43,646 nucleotides of DNA. Source: Leptospira biflexa. Its GTDB lineage: Bacteria > Spirochaetota > Spirochaetia > Treponematales > Rectinemataceae. A program made the translations under genes and the position numbers. A model generated the notes under the pieces. It ran no database searches and was not told where the DNA came from. It was given only the letters and a program-made list of their open reading frames with translations. Every line of letters starts with the position of its first letter. Positions within the stretch are counted from its first letter, which is position 1. Positions 17,268-25,801 of the stretch are shown piece after piece. The stretch covers positions 1 through 43,646 of the forward strand of contig DYLX01000015.1 of assembly GCA_020721875.1 (NCBI GenBank), in the 5' to 3' direction.

Positions 17268-18671
17268 TTAAAAGGTCCCCGCCGAGGAGTCATTCAGCGG
17301 TAAATCTCTGTGGATGAAGTGTTTTTTCCCCGAAGCATAGTCGTCGACAACCTGCCCCCGCCCCTCGAGCAGCCACTTGTAGGTGAGAAGGCCCTGCAGT
17401 CCCATTGGCCCACGCGCGTGCAGCTTGCCCGTCGCGATGCCGACTTCGGCGCCCAACCCGTAGCGGTAGCCGTCGGCGAAACGCGTGCTTGCGTTGTGGT
17501 ACACCGAGGATGAGTCGACCTCCTTCAGGAACCGGCGCGCGGCCTCGCGCGATTTGCAGACAATCGAGTCGGTATGGCCGCTTCCGTAGCGGTTGATGTG
17601 CGCGATGGCCTCGTCGAGAGAATCGACGATCTTAACCGCTATGCGCAGGTCGAGGTACTCGACCGACCAGTTATCATCAGTCTTCATCGTGTAGGAAATG
17701 ACAGACGTGTCTTCGCGGGCGGCCGCTTCAGCGTTTTTTGCGCCGCGAGCGCCTTGTTCGGCCCATGCGCTATCCTTAGCCCGCGCGCTGTCAAGAATCG
17801 CGGCAGTTCTTGGGCACACATCGAGCACGACGCCTGCGCTGCGCAGCGTACGCAGCAATGGCACAAGCCCGGTTTCGGCGAATTTTGTATTGACGAGCAG
17901 CACCTCGGCCGCGTTGCAGGTGGCGGGATACTGCGTCTTCGAGTCGAGTACAATCGCGGTGGCCATCGTTGGATCGGCATCTTCGTGCACATACACGTGG
18001 CAAACTCCGTCCGAGTGACCAAGCACCGGTATACGGCTCGTCGCCTTGATCCGGGCCACGAACTCCTTGGAGCCACGTGGGATGACGAGGTCGATATATT
18101 GATCGAATTTTAAAAGCTCGCCGATCTCCTCGCGGGTTTCAAGCAGCGTAAGCCAGTGGCAAGGAAGGCCGGCCGCTTCGCCTGCTTCCGCAATAACCTT
18201 GGCGAGGGCCGCATTGCTCGCGCGAGCCTCGCTTCCTCCCTTAAGTACGATCGCGTTGCCGCTCTTCACCGCGAGCGATGCCATCTGCACGAGCGCGTCC
18301 GGCCGGCTCTCGAAAATCATCGCGATGAGCCCGATGGGACAGCTTATTCTGCGCAGTTCGAGCCCCTCATCGAGAAGCCGCGCTTCGAGTACCCTGCCGA
18401 CAGGGTCGGGCATGGCGAGAAGGTCGGCGATACCCGACCGCACCTCTGTCAACTTGTGCTCGTTGAAGGCAAGACGCTTGAGAAGTGGCGCGGCCAGCCC
18501 CGCGGCCCGCGCCACTTCGATATCCTTTTGGTTCGCCTCGAAAATGGAGGCGCGATTCGACTCGAGCGATGCGGAGATGCGTGCGAGCGCGGCATCCTTG
18601 GTCTCGGTGTCTGCCGAGAGCATGGCGATGGCGGCGCGGTCCGCGAGGTCAAGCCTTTCCTGCATATTCAT
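17268..18671 (-). CDS. proA: Glutamate-5-semialdehyde dehydrogenase
   Basis: A 467-residue aldehyde-dehydrogenase-family enzyme that reduces glutamyl phosphate in proline synthesis. Diagnostic pieces are RISCPIGLIAMIFESRPDA, VLKGGSEARASN, the catalytic cysteine in QYPATCNAAEVLL, and the C-terminal RFADGYRYGLGAEVGIATGK. The protein is about 50 residues longer than typical ProA. Much of the excess is an Ala-rich insert around residues 300-330 (KDSAWAEQGARGAKNAEAAA), in a variable region. The start is ATG 18671 or, two codons later, ATG 18665. It is the first gene of the proA-proB operon and diverges from the dehydrogenase relic by 82 bases. Confidence 0.95.
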   Translation of the reverse strand: MNMQERLDLADRAAIAMLSADTETKDAALARISASLESNRASIFEANQKDIEVARAAGLAAPLLKRLAFNEHKLTEVRSGIADLLAMPDPVGRVLEARLLDEGLELRRISCPIGLIAMIFESRPDALVQMASLAVKSGNAIVLKGGSEARASNAALAKVIAEAGEAAGLPCHWLTLLETREEIGELLKFDQYIDLVIPRGSKEFVARIKATSRIPVLGHSDGVCHVYVHEDADPTMATAIVLDSKTQYPATCNAAEVLLVNTKFAETGLVPLLRTLRSAGVVLDVCPRTAAILDSARAKDSAWAEQGARGAKNAEAAAREDTSVISYTMKTDDNWSVEYLDLRIAVKIVDSLDEAIAHINRYGSGHTDSIVCKSREAARRFLKEVDSSSVYHNASTRFADGYRYGLGAEVGIATGKLHARGPMGLQGLLTYKWLLEGRGQVVDDYASGKKHFIHRDLPLNDSSAGTF

Positions 18672-18753
18672 ACGGTCAACTATAGCAAAATTTTAATTAG
18701 AAATATACACTGCTGCTACCGTCACGGCCCCCGAATAACGAAAGGAATATACG

Positions 18754-19628
18754 ATGCACACAAGAACTATCGGATTTATCGGCCTCGGCGTCATGGATGG
18801 GGCTATGGTGGGACATATAAAGGCTTCGGGAGAGCGGCTCCTCATCAACACGCGAACAAAGAGCAAGGCGCAACTGCTTCTGGATGCGGGCGCCGAGTGG
18901 TGTGACACGCCGCAGGATCTCGCGCGAGTGCGAAGTGATCTTCACCATGGTCGGCTATCCCAGCGATGTGGAGGAGATCTACTTTGGGGCAAAAGGGTCA
19001 TCGAAAACGCAAAACCCGGCGCGGTGCTCGTCGATTCGACCACCTCGAAGCCCGATCTTGCCATGCGCATCTACCACGAGGCCAGGACTCGCGGCATTGG
19101 TGTTCTCGACGCCCCCATCTCCGGTGGCGACATCGGCGCGAAAAACGCGACGCTGAGTATCATGGTCGGCGGCGACAAGGAAGTCTTTGAGAAAGTCAAA
19201 CCACTCTTCGAGGTGATGGGCAAGACCGTCGTGCTCCAGGGCGGACCTGGGCGGGGCAACATACCAAGATGGCCAATCAGATCGCTATCGCGGGGAGCAT
19301 ACTCGGGACGACCGAGGCTGTCACCTATGCGAAGAACTCCGGCCTCGACCCTACCCGCATGCTCCTCTCCATCGCGAATGGCGCCGCCCAGAGCTGGCAG
19401 CTCTCCAACAACGCGCCCCGCATGCTCAGCGGCAGCTTTGATCCCGGCTTCTACATCAAGCACTATCTCAAAGATCTACGGATCGCTCTCGATGCGGCCC
19501 GGGAGATGAAGATCGAACTCCCCATACTCGCGCTCGCGGAGCGGCTGTACGCGAAGATGGTCGCGGAGGGCATGGGCGAGCTCGGCACACAGGCGATTTA
19601 CTTGCTCTACGAAAAGGGCCTTGTTTGA
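18754..19628 (+). pseudogene. Frameshifted 3-hydroxyisobutyrate dehydrogenase-family gene (copy 1)
   Basis: Three reading-frame fragments together align end to end with the intact copy at 24840-25718. Relative to that copy there is a net change near 18921-18927, a one-base loss near 18994-18997 that restores the frame, and another one-base loss near 19241-19256; the last part is read only from about 19269 in another frame. The Rossmann motif also changed from GLGVMG to GLGVMD. The ribosome binding site AAAGGA and the ATG at 18754 are kept. The gene is most likely dead, unless the indels, several of them in G or GC runs, are sequencing errors. Confidence 0.85.
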
Positions 19629-19770
19629 TATATACCGAATAACGCCACTGATGTATTAAACTATCAAGAGTATATGTCGATATTTGTAATGTAAAAATTT
19701 GCATGCGTATGAAAATAGCCTCAATACTATTGTGCGGGGATAGTCTTAATAAAAGGTGAAGAACTGGAAT

Positions 19771-21020
19771 ATGAGCAGCGACAACCCGACAATCTTGAAT
19801 CATATCGCTCATCCTGACGATTTTTGGCGCCACATTTTCAACACGCGGCAGGCGGGATTATCATCAGCGTCGACACCATCATCCAGAAGATGAACCGAAC
19901 CGCCCTGGCCATGATCGGCGCGCGATCCGACATCGACGTCGTCAACCGATCATTTTTCGAGACCATCCTTCTCCCAGAGCACATAGAACGCGCCAGAGAG
20001 CGCGAGCAGATTCTCAGGAGCAGGGCATCTTCGCTCCCTCCCATGGAAGTGCGCATCAAGCGGCTCGACGGAGGCTTGATCGATGCCCTCATCTCCGCCA
20101 CCTCGTGGAAGAAAAATGGCGCCACCATCATCGAGTCGATTCTCATCGACATAACGGTGCTCAAACAGCGCGAGCGCCTCCTTGAGGCTGTGTCGAAGCT
20201 GATGGAGATCACGGTGCGAGAGGATCTCTCGTCGAATGCCGCCGAGGCGCTCAGACACTCGCTCAATGCGATGCACACGCTCTTCGCCGAGCGGCACATC
20301 TGTGGGTATGTGCGCTTTGTCCGCCGCGAGCGCGACGTCTTTGATACCGCGAATAGCGCCGCCCCTCAGTCCGACACCCTTCTGATCTCCAGCGAACCGC
20401 TGCCGGAGCCGAGCCAGCAGTGGCTCCGGAAGCGCGCAGAGACGATCGCCCAGCGCGAGTCGCGCAGCGCCAGACTCGCGAAGATTCCCACAGAGGCCGG
20501 CAGCCAGGCTGTCGTTCTGGTGGAACCCTTCCGCTACACCGAAACTATCGAAGGCTGCTTCTTCTGGATTTTCCCGGACACGGTGCTGCGCGCGATGCTC
20601 ATCGGCGACGGCGAGCGCCGCGACAACGAGCGAAAGAGTTCGGATCTCGCCATTCTGCACCGTGCAGCCATCGAGATTGGCAAGGCTGGCAACCTTCAGA
20701 AGATCGCGAATACCACACTGGAGCTGCTCGCGAACGAGAAGGGGTGGGCGCCCTCAGTGATCCGCGTTACAACGCGTAACGGCGCGGCATTGGAGACAGT
20801 GGCCTATCGCGATCCGCCAGGCATCCCGGTCGAGGAGAGGAAACGACATATGCGGCTCCTCAACAAGATCATCAATCAATCGAAACGCGGGATGATTGGC
20901 GAAGGTACCTATTCGCCGAACATATACCCGTTTTCGGCGCTCACGATGCAGTGGACCGTCGAGAAGTTCCTTAAGGACACCGTTCCCGGCGTCACGGAAG
21001 TCGCGTCAGCGGAAAAATAA
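19771..21020 (+). pseudogene. Truncated, frameshifted PAS/GAF sensor gene (copy 1)
   Basis: From ATG 19771 (after GGTGAAG) the first 28 codons match the start of the intact sensor at 25802. A one-base loss in the GGCGGGATT stretch near 19855 then shifts the frame. The rest, open from about 19857 to 21020, aligns with the PAS and following domains of the intact copy. The similarity stops at GMIGE near 20910, so the second half, including the HD-GYP output domain, is missing. About 38 residues of unrelated sequence follow (ending VEKFLKDTVPGVTEV). Relative to the intact copy, a segment of about 35 residues before KSSDLAILHRA is also missing. A sensor without output is unlikely to function. Confidence 0.8.
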
Positions 21021-21028
21021 TGGTACGC

Positions 21029-21069
21029 CGGCTGGCGTTCTGTCGGCTGGCGTTCTGTCGGCTGGCGTT
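21029..21069. repeat. 15-bp tandem repeat, 2.7 copies
   Basis: CGGCTGGCGTTCTGT repeats exactly at 21029-21043 and 21044-21058, then partly at 21059-21069. It lies directly after the stop of the truncated sensor and before the DUF1007 gene, close to a rearrangement border. Confidence 0.85.
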
Positions 21070-21113
21070 ACCTTCGCGAGTATGAAATGTTTTTCGAAAC
21101 CAGAGGTGAGACC

Positions 21114-21767
21114 ATGATTATTTCACGGACAAAGATGCGTTTTTTCTTCATTTTCGCGCTGTTGTTACTTCCCACAATTTTATCCGCCCACCCCCACATG
21201 TTCCTGACCAGTACGGAGGAATTCGTATGGGACAAGGAGAGCCTTTCCGGCTGCTGGATCGAATGGACTTTCGACCAGTTCTTCAGCGCCGACATTATCC
21301 GTGCCTATGACACTGACGATAATAAACAATTCAGCGACGCCGAGACCAAGAAGGTCTATAACGGCGCGTTTATCAATCTCAAAAACTACTATTACTTCAC
21401 GTTCATCCGGCAGGGGAAAAACCGGACTAACCCGCCATCGGTGAGCAAATTCACGGCGGGTATACGGAATGAAAAAATGTGGTATCGTTTTTTCATTGAT
21501 CTCTCAAAATCAAAGCCCGGGGAAATCTGTCTTTCGGTGTATGACTATACATTTTTCTGTGATATCAGGTATCCTGACGCCAATCCTGTAAAACTGACGT
21601 ACGATCCGGCTTTTGTACATCCGACGTATCAGATCATTGAAAACAAGGACTATCCGGTGTATTACAACCCTCTCGGAGCGATAGACGACAACACCATTTA
21701 CTACACCTGGAAAAAAGGTCTTCAGACGTATTATCCGCGGGAAATCAGGATTACCTATGCGAAGTAG
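21114..21767 (+). CDS. DUF1007 periplasmic protein
   Basis: A 217-residue protein with a signal peptide (hydrophobic run ending ILSAHPHMF). The HPH just after the predicted cleavage site is the hallmark of DUF1007 (PF06226) and a likely metal ligand. Further family features are WTFDQFFSADIIRAYDTDDN and a C-terminal beta-rich part. These proteins are usually encoded beside NicO/RcnA nickel-cobalt transporters, as here, where the next gene overlaps by 11 bases; a role in delivering metal to the transporter is inferred. AGAGGTGAGA supports ATG 21114 over a frame extension to 21087. The sequence is less G+C-rich than its neighbours, which fits transfer. Confidence 0.82.
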   Translation: MIISRTKMRFFFIFALLLLPTILSAHPHMFLTSTEEFVWDKESLSGCWIEWTFDQFFSADIIRAYDTDDNKQFSDAETKKVYNGAFINLKNYYYFTFIRQGKNRTNPPSVSKFTAGIRNEKMWYRFFIDLSKSKPGEICLSVYDYTFFCDIRYPDANPVKLTYDPAFVHPTYQIIENKDYPVYYNPLGAIDDNTIYYTWKKGLQTYYPREIRITYAK

Positions 21768-22674
21768 CCGGAGAAAATTCATCAGGCTCACCGTAGCCTT
21801 CATAATGTTTCTCTCGTGCTCCTTGCAGCTTGCCGCAAATCCATTTATGGGTGGCGGAACCGATGCAAACGGCAAAACGGTCCGGCAAGTATCTCCAGTA
21901 CGCACGAGCGCGGCTGATCAAAACCTTGTCGCGAAGCAGGCAGACTTGCGCGAGTCCCTCGGAAATTACTTTTACTCATGGAAGGAAAGTCGATCGCGAA
22001 GCCTCTTTTGGGGGATCATCGGCGTCGCCTTCCTGTATGGTATTCTCCACGCCATGGGACCCGGTCACCGTAAAACGGTAATATTCTCCCTCTACCTCGC
22101 ACGCAAGGCACCGGCATGGGAGCCAGCGGGAACGGGATTCCTCCTCGCAATCCTGCACGGCGGGTCCGCCGTAGTTCTCTTGCTCATTCTGCGTGGGGTG
22201 TCCGGAGCCATTTCGGGAAAGGCCGACAATATAACCGTTTACATGGAAGGCTTCGCGTATGTGCTGCTGATCGCAGTCGCGCTCTATCTTGTCGCAGGAG
22301 CAATCAAAGAGCTTGTGCGAAGCACCAACGGCACAAAAAAGGATGCCATGAGCCTTGGAACAATCCTTCTCACCGGCATCTATCCCTGTCCCGGTGCCAT
22401 TCTCGTACTGGTGCTTTCCCTCACGCTCAACATCACCGACATCGGCATCCTCGCTGTATTCGCGATGTCTCTCGGCATGAGCATTCCGATCATCGCCGCA
22501 GGATACCTCGCCTGGTTCGGTCGCATAGGCATTTTTCTCGCGCTAAAAAGTAACGAGGCAAGGCTTGGCAGGATTTCCGCAGGCGTCGAGCTTTTTGGGT
22601 ACTCAGTTCTACTTCTATTCTCGGTGTATATGGCAGAGCCATTCATTCTTAGCCTAATCCGGAACGCATTTTAA
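21757..22674 (+). CDS. NicO-family nickel/cobalt transporter
   Basis: A 305-residue membrane protein with a signal-like N-terminus, a short periplasmic region and about six transmembrane segments. The signature HAMGPGHRKT is the metal-binding motif of NicO/RcnA/HoxN-type transporters, and a second conserved motif, TGIYPCPGAILVL, is present. Members import or export nickel or cobalt; the direction cannot be told here. It overlaps the DUF1007 gene by 11 bases and the L,D-transpeptidase gene by one base, so the three are cotranscribed. Cobalt supply would fit a cell that also imports B12, but nickel export or use is equally possible. Confidence 0.85.
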   Translation: MRSSRRKFIRLTVAFIMFLSCSLQLAANPFMGGGTDANGKTVRQVSPVRTSAADQNLVAKQADLRESLGNYFYSWKESRSRSLFWGIIGVAFLYGILHAMGPGHRKTVIFSLYLARKAPAWEPAGTGFLLAILHGGSAVVLLLILRGVSGAISGKADNITVYMEGFAYVLLIAVALYLVAGAIKELVRSTNGTKKDAMSLGTILLTGIYPCPGAILVLVLSLTLNITDIGILAVFAMSLGMSIPIIAAGYLAWFGRIGIFLALKSNEARLGRISAGVELFGYSVLLLFSVYMAEPFILSLIRNAF

Positions 22675-23516
22675 TGAAAGTACGCCATATAGTATTGATC
22701 CGCTGTATTCTGACCTTGTCAGTTCTTTCAATCGCGTCGGCTATATCCGCTCAAGAGGCTACACCCTGGACTGTGAAAGTTTCTATCGCCGATCAAAAGG
22801 TATATGTCTATCAGAACGGGAATCTCGAGCGTACGATGATTTGCTCGACCGGCATTCCCGGAACCGACGACACAACGCCCCTTGGCGATTATATTCTCAA
22901 TGAAAGCGGAGTCAAACGGGGAACCTGGTTTTATTCCGAGAAATACGGCGAAGGGGCACGGTTCTGGGTAGGGTTTATCGGCGGCACGTATTTATTCCAT
23001 TCAGTGCCGATGGACAAAAACGGCGTCATAATCAAGGATGAGGCAGAGAAACTAGGGAAACCGGCCTCGCATGGCTGCATCAGGCTTTCCCTCGATAACG
23101 CGCAATGGTTCTACAAAACGGTCCCTGATGGCGCTCGCGTGCATATATTCTCCGAAGTGGAGGCGCAAACAGTACCGAACGCCGGATGCGCGACAAAAAC
23201 CGAGGTTTCTGCATGGCTTTCCGCCAATATGCAGTCGTACCGACAAAAATATATGCTCAGCTGCGAGATCGCGCTGATACGCGTTTCGCTCGCCATCGCG
23301 GGAATTCGCGACATATCCGAAGACACGATTCTCGCGAACATCCCAAAAGGAACCGATCCTGAAACGTCGTTTGTCTGCGAGGACATATCGAAGGGAAGGC
23401 GAAATAAAGACGGCAGTATCCGGTGGAACAATTACGGAACTCACGCTCCTGTTGTCGCGAACACAATCAACGGATACCTTGACCGCAAAATCACGCGGAG
23501 TGTCTCAAGGGTATAG
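22674..23516 (+). CDS. L,D-transpeptidase (YkuD) with a truncated C39-like domain
   Basis: A 280-residue exported protein with a signal peptide (ending SAISAQ). Residues about 33-165 are the YkuD domain: VKVSIADQKVYVYQNG, TPLGDY, the catalytic FHSVPM and SHGCIRLSLDNAQWF with the active cysteine. YkuD enzymes crosslink or modify peptidoglycan. From about residue 190 the sequence resembles the first half of a C39-like peptidase domain (MLSCEIALIRVSLAIAGI, YGTHAPVVANTIN). The domain then stops early at SRV, without the histidine part. Related coding-like fragments continue downstream in other frames. The transpeptidase part looks intact; the peptidase-like part is probably not functional. Confidence 0.8.
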   Translation: MKVRHIVLIRCILTLSVLSIASAISAQEATPWTVKVSIADQKVYVYQNGNLERTMICSTGIPGTDDTTPLGDYILNESGVKRGTWFYSEKYGEGARFWVGFIGGTYLFHSVPMDKNGVIIKDEAEKLGKPASHGCIRLSLDNAQWFYKTVPDGARVHIFSEVEAQTVPNAGCATKTEVSAWLSANMQSYRQKYMLSCEIALIRVSLAIAGIRDISEDTILANIPKGTDPETSFVCEDISKGRRNKDGSIRWNNYGTHAPVVANTINGYLDRKITRSVSRV

Positions 23517-23711
23517 GTGATGGCGGTAAGTTCGTCGTTCCGGTAAAGGGGTATCGTGCATTCCGAGCCGAGTATGTGCATGGAAGGCCTCCATGTGACA
23601 TACGGTATCAGAAGGGTTTATTGGCCAGATGGTCTATTTTTTCGACAGGAAAGATGGTTTTGTAGAAAAACTGATAAGAGGGAAGGTTACCGATTATTTG
23701 GTGACAAGAAG
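23517..23711 (+). pseudogene. Out-of-frame remnant of the C39-like domain
   Basis: After the transpeptidase stop, two coding-like stretches occur in different plus-strand frames: one including GLHVTYGIRRVYWPDG (from about 23590) and one including MVYFFDRKDGFVEKLIRG (from 23629). They look like the lost second half of the C39-like domain. The sequence then runs into the transposase relic. This is a guess from composition and position, as the match to the family is weak. Confidence 0.35.
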
Positions 23712-24664
23712 ATCACCATCATCGAAGGGCAGGTCATCATCATTCCGTCTTCGCCCACCTTGGACTTGCTCTTGTCATACTCTCCACGAGCGGTTTCACC
23801 GCTATCCATAACTTCCTGCATCTTGTCCGGAACATGGAATATCTCGTCCCGGTCCTCCGCCATCGCACGCAGGGTTTCATAATCGGAGAAACCTGAATCC
23901 GCAAGCACAGACTCGAAGGGCTTGCCCGCATTCGTTTCCGCCGCATCGACCAAGGCGAACAGATCCCGGGGGATGTCCCCCGTCTGTGTTGTAGCGACAG
24001 CCACCGTGATCCCGAAGCTCCCGTCCACTGCGCTTTGCTGGTTGTAGCTCGGAAGGATCCGACGGTCCTTGTGCCGCATGATCTTCGCATCGGCATCCAC
24101 CATGTTAATGGATGCCTCTTCATCCTCGATGGACTCCAGTGTCGCCAAGGTCTGGGCGAGTCGTATTTCCTTCCGCGCAAGCTGCTTCTTCGCCCGGGCA
24201 CGATCCACGTTATTCCTGAAGTTCGCGTTCGCCTGGATCTTTTACCCGTCAATCGCGAGGTTCTTGAAGTCCACCATCCCGAGCGCTGAGCAGAGCAGTA
24301 CGATTTGTGAGAATAGTCCGGGCAGCTGCGCCATGTGCCGCGTGCGAAATGTATTGAGGGTCCGAAAATCAGGGACCTGATCGCCGGACAAGAAAACATA
24401 ATCGGCACGGAGTTCAAGCCCCGACTCCATTTTGCGGCAGCTTATGTTCCCGATCAGATAGCTGAAGAACAGCACTTTCAGCATCATTTGCGGATGGTAG
24501 GCTGGTTTCCCTTCTTCTTTGTAGCTGGCGTATATCGAATCGAGGTTCAGCTTTTCAACAACAGCGTTGACGACTCGGGCTGGATGGTCTTCTTCAAGTA
24601 GCTGGGCCGGCACAAGCTGCCGAAGTACCGTCTGTGTTTGATTGTAGTCGCGAAAGTTCGGCAT
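23687..24664 (-). pseudogene. Dead IS1182-like transposase
   Basis: From ATG 24664 on the minus strand, the N-terminal domain reads LVPAQLLEEDHPARVVNAVVEKL, YHPQMMLKVLFFSYL, SCRKMESGLE and VPDFRTLNTFR, as in IS1182/DUF772 transposases. An in-frame TAA at 24242-24244 sits where the family has DGTKI. The same frame then continues through KIQANANFRNN to a DDE-core fragment (VDGSFGITVAVATTQTG, LADSGFSDYETLR) and breaks off at the cysteine-rich segment, TCPS. The final third is missing and no terminal inverted repeats were found. The element separates the two copies of the dehydrogenase/sensor pair. Confidence 0.85.
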
Positions 24665-24771
24665 TCCCCACCCCCGGCTTCATTATGCCAGAAAGTAGCT
24701 TGGCTGGGAGGTTACGGGACAGCCTCAATTAGTCTCGGCCGCATAGGGTATAATCTCCGCAGCGCTTTGCA

Positions 24772-24800
24772 TTGTCAAGATTTTCTTGGAAGGTTATTAT
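24772..24800 (+). promoter_or_regulatory. Promoter of the intact dehydrogenase/HD-GYP pair
   Basis: TTGTCA at 24772-24777 and TATTAT at 24795-24800 are spaced by 17 bases, about 40 bases before ATG 24840. AAAGGAATTGAGA provides the ribosome binding site. Confidence 0.65.
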
Positions 24801-24839
24801 TAAAAATATGCATGCTTCATTGAAAGAAAGGAATTGAGA

Positions 24840-25718
24840 ATGCACACAAGAACAATCGGTTTCATCGGCCTTGGCGTGATGGGTGGGGCGATGGCGGGAC
24901 ATATCAAAGCTTCGGGCGAGCGGCTCCTCATCAATACGCGCACGAAGGGAAAAGCGCAGATGCTGCTCGATGCGGGGGCCGAGTGGCGCGACACGCCGAA
25001 GGAACTTGCGCGCGAGTGTGATGTTATCTTCACAATGGTCGGGTATCCCAGCGATGTCGAAGAGATCTATTTCGGGGCCGAAGGTATCATTGAAAATGCC
25101 AAGCCAGGCGCGGTGCTCATCGACACCACTACCTCGAAGCCCGATCTTGCGGTGCGTATCTACCGCGAGGCGAAGGCGCGTAGCATTGACGCGCTCGACG
25201 CGCCAGTTTCGGGTGGCGATATCGGCGCGAAGAATGCCACGCTCTCCATCATGGTGGGCGGCGACGCGGATGTGTTCGAGCGCGTGAAACCGCTCCTCGA
25301 GGTGATGGGGAAAACGGTGGTGCTTCAAGGCGGCGCAGGTGCGGGGCAGCACACTAAGATGGCGAACCAGATCGCGGTTGCGGGGAGCCTCTTAGGAACC
25401 ACCGAAGCGATCATCTACGCGAAGCGCTCAGGCCTCGATCCAAACCGCATCCTTCTCTCGATCTCGAACGGTGCCGCGCAGAGCTGGCAGCTCACGAACA
25501 ATGCGCCCCGCATGCTCAGCGGCAATTTTGATCCAGGATTCTATGTCAAACACTACCTCAAAGACCTGCGTATCGCCCTCGATGCTGCGCACGAAATGAG
25601 GCTCGACCTACCCATGCTTGCGCTCGCCGAACAGCTCTACGCGAAAATGGTTGCAGAAGGCATGGGAGAGCTGGGAACCCATGCGATTTATTTGCTCTAT
25701 GCGCGAGGTTTGACATAA
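24840..25718 (+). CDS. 3-hydroxyisobutyrate dehydrogenase-family oxidoreductase (copy 2, intact)
   Basis: A 292-residue NAD(P)-dependent beta-hydroxyacid dehydrogenase. The Rossmann motif is GLGVMG at 10-15, the substrate-binding DAPVSGG is at 120-126, and the catalytic lysine (HTKMANQ) is at residue 173. Length and order match 3-hydroxyisobutyrate and tartronate-semialdehyde reductases; the exact acid is unknown. ATG 24840, eight bases after AAGGAATT, gives the same N-terminus (MHTRTIGFIGLG) as the decayed copy. The sensor gene follows after 83 bases in both copies' order, so the pair may be functionally linked. About 80 percent of residues appear shared with copy 1, judged by eye. Confidence 0.92.
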   Translation: MHTRTIGFIGLGVMGGAMAGHIKASGERLLINTRTKGKAQMLLDAGAEWRDTPKELARECDVIFTMVGYPSDVEEIYFGAEGIIENAKPGAVLIDTTTSKPDLAVRIYREAKARSIDALDAPVSGGDIGAKNATLSIMVGGDADVFERVKPLLEVMGKTVVLQGGAGAGQHTKMANQIAVAGSLLGTTEAIIYAKRSGLDPNRILLSISNGAAQSWQLTNNAPRMLSGNFDPGFYVKHYLKDLRIALDAAHEMRLDLPMLALAEQLYAKMVAEGMGELGTHAIYLLYARGLT

Positions 25719-25801
25719 ACAGTATCGATTAACGTATTAAAATTGTTAACTAAATTGGTTTCGCGGCCGATACTCATCGTAGTAAGGCAGTGATACCGAG
25801 A

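Noticed and set aside
23740..24417. 225-codon frame as a second transposase gene
   Set aside because: It is a shifted frame over the same DNA; the family motifs are all in the frame starting at 24664 that is broken by the TAA at 24242.
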